DNA of 11,097 nucleotides, taken from Thermococcus sp. Lineage in GTDB: Archaea > Methanobacteriota_B > Thermococci > Thermococcales > Thermococcaceae. Below, piece by piece: positions 7,758-11,097 of the stretch. The stretch spans positions 1 through 11,097 of the forward strand of contig JALTMZ010000127.1 of NCBI GenBank assembly GCA_027001105.1, read 5' to 3'. The first letter of the stretch is position 1, and every line of letters begins with the position of its first letter. The position numbers and the translations under genes were made by a program. The notes under the pieces are model-generated. The model did not search any database. It saw nothing but the letters and a program-made list of their open reading frames with translations, and was not told where the DNA came from.

Positions 7758-8777
7758 ATGGAGATAAGCGAAAAGGTCCTTACAATGCTTACCAGGCTTG
7801 GCTTTACAAAGTATGAAGTCTTAACTTATTGGGCACTGCTGGTTTATGGTCCAAGCACAGCAAAGGAAATATCTGAAAGGAGTGGAGTGCCATATAACAG
7901 AGTGTATGACACCATAGCTTCACTAAAAACAAGAGGCTTTGTAAGTGAAATTGAGAGTTCTCCAAGAGTCTATGTTGCGTTCTCTCCTTCAATAGCCTTC
8001 CTCAAGTTTAAGAAAGAAGTGGAAGACATAAAGCGGCAACTTGAGGAGGAGCTCAAGAAGATCAAAGTCAAGGAAGAAGAAAGGCCAGGGATATGGAGAA
8101 CTAAAGACTTGGATGAAGCGGTAGAAATGGTTAAGGAATCACTTGATGCCTCACAATATGAGGTTATCCTCGTGGCACCTGAAAAATTCTTTGAGAAGAT
8201 TGAAAACAATATAAAGCAAGCATTGAGACGAGAGGTCACGGTGTGTTTATATACTGAAGAAAAAATAGATTTGGTAGATTTTATCGAGATTGGAAATCTC
8301 TTTGTTAGAAAATTCCACAAATTGAACCACTTTATTGGGATGTTTGATGGTAGGGAAGTCATTGATATTCAGAACATAGGCTTTAGACCCAGAAACCCTC
8401 CAAGCTTTAAGGCAACCTATCCCGAAATTATATTTTCTCAGTACAGCTTTATCAGAGAAGCATTTAAAGAATCAAAGCTGATACTTGAGGACATAAACCG
8501 GAAGAACGATCTGAGATTCTTTACCACTTTCCATGCTGTAGATGTTATAAGAAGACACCTGAATGACAGCAACATTTATGCCGAGATAATTGCAAAAAAT
8601 TTGAGCACGGGTGAGATTGAGCAGCTCAGAGGAAGGGTTGTTGGATACACAGTGGCAATGGAGGAGGGAATTGATAATTTTGACTTGGAGACAGAAAAGG
8701 GCATTTTCAAAATTGGGGGAATGTTTGCAGTCTTAGAGGATTATGAAACTACAAAGATTAAGCTTATATTAACTTGA
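7758..8777 (+). CDS. trmB: TrmB-family sugar-responsive transcriptional regulator
   Basis: The 339-aa protein has a winged helix-turn-helix (about 1-78, with GFTKYEVLTYWALLVYGPST and GVPYNRVYDTI), a charged coiled-coil dimerisation linker (about 82-108) and a C-terminal sugar-binding region (about 112-339). It closely follows T. litoralis TrmB (338 aa) as I recall it, including YPEIIFSQYS, GRVVGYT and the C-terminal GGMFAVLEDYE segment where maltose contacts were described. TrmB represses sugar transporter operons and is released by its sugar. ATG 7758 is chosen because it matches the T. litoralis start and has GTGAT four to five nt upstream; ATG 7752 and GTG 7749 are alternatives. It follows treT directly, and the two operators at 6285-6300 and 6481-6496 are its likely targets. 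A paralogue elsewhere in the genome is possible, so it may have different inducers from classical TrmB. Confidence 0.92.
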   Translation: MEISEKVLTMLTRLGFTKYEVLTYWALLVYGPSTAKEISERSGVPYNRVYDTIASLKTRGFVSEIESSPRVYVAFSPSIAFLKFKKEVEDIKRQLEEELKKIKVKEEERPGIWRTKDLDEAVEMVKESLDASQYEVILVAPEKFFEKIENNIKQALRREVTVCLYTEEKIDLVDFIEIGNLFVRKFHKLNHFIGMFDGREVIDIQNIGFRPRNPPSFKATYPEIIFSQYSFIREAFKESKLILEDINRKNDLRFFTTFHAVDVIRRHLNDSNIYAEIIAKNLSTGEIEQLRGRVVGYTVAMEEGIDNFDLETEKGIFKIGGMFAVLEDYETTKIKLILT

Positions 8778-8787
8778 GGTGGTTGGA

Positions 8788-10266
8788 ATGATAGCCATTG
8801 CAACTTTTACTGATCCTCGACCTACTGCTCTTTCAGAAGAACGTGAGAGAGCGTTAATGGAGAAGCACAGAGCTTTAATTGAAGCCTTGAAAGAATTTGG
8901 GGTTTTAGATGTCAATAAAGAGCTGAAAAAGTATGAAGCGTTTGAAAAAGGGGAGAACTTTGGGATTGATGGCAAAGAAGAAGTTCTTGAGGCAGCAAGG
9001 ATAATAAACTCAAAAGATGTAAGCGGAATAATCCTCGGCTTGTGGCACTGGACCGAAAGTAACCTTGTAACCCTTCTGGCTAAAGAAACAAACAAACCTC
9101 TGCTTTTGTATGCAGATGACGATCCAACGTGGGCAGGAACGACTTGCATAACATCCGTTGGATCATCACTTTGGGAAAGTGCCGTGAACTATTATGCACT
9201 TCATCACACAAGACTAAAAGGGGATATTGGAAAAGTCAAGGCATGGGTTAGGGCAGTTGAAGCAGTATCAAAGCTCTCCAAGAAGTCCCTTCTCATCTGG
9301 GGAGCACCTTATACGTTGGGAATGGAGCATTTAATGGATGATCTGCCAAGACTAAAGCGCTTCCTTGGAGATTTCTTAATGCTTGATCAGTATTTGATTG
9401 TCAGAAAAGCTGACGAAATGCTGAGTGATGAAAAACTGAGGGTTAGTGTGGAGGAGTTCTATGACTGGCTCACTTCAAAAGCTAAAGTAAAGTTCGACAA
9501 TGTTATGTTGACCCAAGAAGCTCTGAGAAGGCAGATAGCTATCTATCTGGCGGCAAAGGACATTTGGGAGCAATATAAAAATGAGGTTGCGGGAGTTTCG
9601 ATTAAATGCCAGCCAGAGCTGAGTGAAATTTATGGAGTTACAGCCTGTTTAATTCCAGCACTGTTTCCATTTGACTTAGATGCGAAAGGAAAGAAACCAG
9701 TGATTCCAGCCACCTGTGAGGGGGACATTAAGGGAACAATAAGCTCGATTTTACTGTTCTACCTAAGCGGGAAGCCTCCTCTTTTTGGGGATATAAAATA
9801 TGTTGATGACGAGCTCGTCCTGATAGCAAACTGTGGAGCCTCTTCGCTTTACTACGCAAAGCTGAGCGAAAATCCGGAGGAAAATCTGAGTGCAACGACG
9901 ATACAAGGACAGTGCCAAGGAAAGAGTGGCGGAGCTTTAACATATAGAACTCCAAAGACCACTTTAACAATCGCAAGACTCATCAGGATTGACGGGGAAT
10001 ACTATCTGCTTTACTTCCTGGGCGAAGGAGTCGAGATAACTGAAGAAATCGAGAAAAAGCTTAAATGGGGTAAGCAGTGGCCGCATACAGCTGTGAAAAA
10101 TCCTCTCGACAAGGAGAAGTTCATTGCAATTATGGGTGCAAATCACCTTTCCGCTGTTCCCGGAGATTACACCACCGAACTTGGATTCATAGCTAAGCTT
10201 TGGGGCATCAAGGCTGTCAACTTGGCAGACAAGAAACAAGTCGAAGGGCTTTTAGAGAAGGTATGA
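8788..10266 (+). CDS. L-fucose/L-arabinose isomerase-fold protein
   Basis: The 492-aa protein resembles the FucI family of metal-dependent aldose-ketose isomerases, though it is shorter than E. coli FucI (591 aa). Candidate metal ligands are conserved: a Glu in KCQPELSE (E277 or E280), D313 in TCEGD (like the TEND segment of FucI) and H453 in ANHLS. GILGL-like text IILGLWHWTE (81-90) and GGALTYRT (381-388) are also family-like. ATG 8788 is supported by GAGGTG (8776-8781), which overlaps the trmB stop; a GTG at 8779 is the alternative. It is the third gene of the operon, 10 nt after trmB. Likely a cytoplasmic isomerase converting a monosaccharide to its ketose. The exact sugar is unknown; many proteins in this superfamily labelled fucose isomerase act on other sugars. 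Confidence 0.82.
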   Translation: MIAIATFTDPRPTALSEERERALMEKHRALIEALKEFGVLDVNKELKKYEAFEKGENFGIDGKEEVLEAARIINSKDVSGIILGLWHWTESNLVTLLAKETNKPLLLYADDDPTWAGTTCITSVGSSLWESAVNYYALHHTRLKGDIGKVKAWVRAVEAVSKLSKKSLLIWGAPYTLGMEHLMDDLPRLKRFLGDFLMLDQYLIVRKADEMLSDEKLRVSVEEFYDWLTSKAKVKFDNVMLTQEALRRQIAIYLAAKDIWEQYKNEVAGVSIKCQPELSEIYGVTACLIPALFPFDLDAKGKKPVIPATCEGDIKGTISSILLFYLSGKPPLFGDIKYVDDELVLIANCGASSLYYAKLSENPEENLSATTIQGQCQGKSGGALTYRTPKTTLTIARLIRIDGEYYLLYFLGEGVEITEEIEKKLKWGKQWPHTAVKNPLDKEKFIAIMGANHLSAVPGDYTTELGFIAKLWGIKAVNLADKKQVEGLLEKV

Positions 10267-10275
10267 TTTTTATAT
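10267..10275 (+). promoter_or_regulatory. Possible TATA box for lrgAB
   Basis: TTTTTATAT begins directly after the stop of the isomerase-like gene. Its centre is about 33 nt before the lrgA ATG, predicting a start near 10297 and an almost leaderless mRNA, in line with the lack of a ribosome binding site before lrgA. The same T-rich stretch (10267-10294) could instead act as an archaeal T-tract terminator for the upstream operon, or both. Confidence 0.4.
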
Positions 10276-10303
10276 CTTTCCTCTTAATTTATTCTGATGC
10301 ACT

Positions 10304-10645
10304 ATGTATAAGGGATTGGCTATAATCTTTGGCTTTCTCTTTCTGGGGGAGATTGTGGTTAGGGGTTTGAATCTTCCAATTCCTGGCAATGTAGTGGGCA
10401 TGATCCTTCTCACCTTAGCGCTGATTTTTAATGTTGTTAAAATTGAGGATGTTGAAAAAGAAGCCGAGTTATTTGTGAAAAACATGAGCATAATGTTTAT
10501 TCCTCCTGGAGTCGGCATAGTTTTATATTGGGGGCTAATCAAAAGTCAAGCGGTGCCAATTTTTGCAGCTTTGATAGTAAGTTTCTTTGTAACAATAATT
10601 TTAACTGCCAAATTTGTTGAATTTTTAGGGGGGAAGAGGGTATGA
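10304..10645 (+). CDS. lrgA: CidA/LrgA-family membrane protein
   Basis: The 113-aa protein is mostly hydrophobic, with about four membrane segments (roughly 5-20, 28-44, 63-80, 83-105). It carries the family pattern NLPIPGNVVGMILL (23-36) and FVKNMSIMFIPPGVGI (57-72). Length fits LrgA (about 110-150 aa). The family was first described as antiholin/holin-like; bacterial and plant relatives have been shown to move small carboxylates such as pyruvate, glycolate and glycerate, and a transport role fits an archaeon better. No clear ribosome binding site precedes ATG 10304. Its stop overlaps the lrgB start as ATGA (10642-10645). Confidence 0.9.
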   Translation: MYKGLAIIFGFLFLGEIVVRGLNLPIPGNVVGMILLTLALIFNVVKIEDVEKEAELFVKNMSIMFIPPGVGIVLYWGLIKSQAVPIFAALIVSFFVTIILTAKFVEFLGGKRV

Positions 10646-11097
10646 ACAGCTTTGGAATCTTCTTAACTTTGGCTTTATTTTACCTGTTCTCAAAGCTCTA
10701 CCAGAAGAAAAGGTCTTTCTACTTGAATCCCGTTCTTCTCTCCATACTTGTAATTGCTGTGATTTTGAAGGCATTTGGCATAAGCTATCAGACCTATATG
10801 GAAAGTGCCCAGATACTGAGCTTTCTTCTTGGTCCAGCGGTTGTGAGCTTGGCTATTCCTTTATACAAACAGCGAGAAGTTATTAAGACTTACTCGAAGG
10901 AAATTGCCTTGGGAATACCATTTGGGGGCATTGTTGCGATATTGAGCGCCTTCTACATTGCAAAGATTTTAGGGGCAGAAGAAATAGTTCTGCTCAGCAT
11001 TGCCCCTAAGAGCATAACCACGGCAATAGCTATTGGAGTCAGCGAGAAGATAGGGGGCATTCCTGCCTTAACGGCTGTTCTTGTTATCCTGACTGGG
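10642..11097 (+). CDS. lrgB: LrgB-family membrane protein (C-terminus cut by window edge)
   Basis: From ATG 10642 the frame stays open for 152 codons to the window end; the family is usually about 220-240 aa. Several membrane segments are visible, together with the family signatures FLLGPAVVSLAIPLY (about 59-73) and LLSIAPKSITTAIAIGVSEKIGG-type text (about 114-136). It is translationally coupled to lrgA by the ATGA overlap, with GGGGGGAAGAGGG upstream serving as a purine-rich ribosome binding site. The two proteins are expected to form one membrane complex. Confidence 0.92.
   Translation, partial: MNSFGIFLTLALFYLFSKLYQKKRSFYLNPVLLSILVIAVILKAFGISYQTYMESAQILSFLLGPAVVSLAIPLYKQREVIKTYSKEIALGIPFGGIVAILSAFYIAKILGAEEIVLLSIAPKSITTAIAIGVSEKIGGIPALTAVLVILTG

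Noticed and set aside
7970..8362. A 130-codon minus-strand open frame inside trmB
   Set aside because: Antisense shadow of a well-supported gene; Ser-rich translation with no family features and no promoter or ribosome binding site.
8769..9149. A 126-codon minus-strand open frame over the start of the isomerase-like gene
   Set aside because: Antisense to a gene with clear family motifs and a good ribosome binding site; its own translation shows no domain.
10270..10542. A 90-codon minus-strand open frame over lrgA
   Set aside because: The plus-strand frame has LrgA signatures and ATGA coupling to lrgB, so the antisense frame is a shadow.

Overview
The window looks like a chromosomal sugar-utilisation locus from a hyperthermophilic archaeon of the Thermococcales (Thermococcus, Pyrococcus or Palaeococcus). 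The reasons are: genes closely recalling the Thermococcales TreT and TrmB proteins; archaeal BRE/TATA promoters of the CGAAAA/GCAAAA plus TTTATA kind; strong GGAGGTG-type ribosome binding sites; an AT-rich sequence with Lys/Glu/Ile-rich proteins; and very compact, overlapping genes. No RNA gene, insertion sequence or CRISPR array was seen.

Left arm (minus strand, transcribed from about 6275 towards 1): a lipoprotein sugar-binding protein, two MalF/MalG-type permeases, a cytoplasmic clan GH-A glycoside hydrolase, a protein recognised as DUF2139-like, and a PfkB-family (fructokinase-like) sugar kinase that runs off the window. Gaps are -4 to 40 nt, so this is one operon. It encodes uptake of an oligosaccharide, its cleavage inside the cell and phosphorylation of a monosaccharide. 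No transporter ATPase is encoded here.

Centre (6250-6510): a 261-bp divergent control region. It carries a promoter for each arm and two copies of a 16-bp sequence in perfect inverted orientation, each built on a TACT-N3-AGTA palindrome like the TrmB operator. One copy abuts the TATA box of the left operon and the other lies in or near the start of the right operon. A separate 12/13-bp inverted repeat lies between them.

Right arm (plus strand): treT (trehalose glycosyltransferring synthase), trmB (sugar-responsive regulator) and an L-fucose-isomerase-fold protein are tightly linked. After a short gap with a possible promoter come lrgA and lrgB (partial), a two-component membrane system.

How it fits together (inference): the TrmB-family regulator probably controls both arms through the paired operators. 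The treT, trmB and ABC genes recall the known Thermococcales trehalose/maltose cluster, but here they are split into divergent operons, without malK, and joined to a beta-glycosidase-type hydrolase, DUF2139, an aldose/ketose-isomerase-like enzyme and a PfkB kinase. One coherent reading is import of a beta-linked oligosaccharide, hydrolysis, isomerisation of the aldose to a ketose, and phosphorylation. TreT points to trehalose or nucleotide-sugar chemistry under the same switch. The substrate cannot be settled from sequence.
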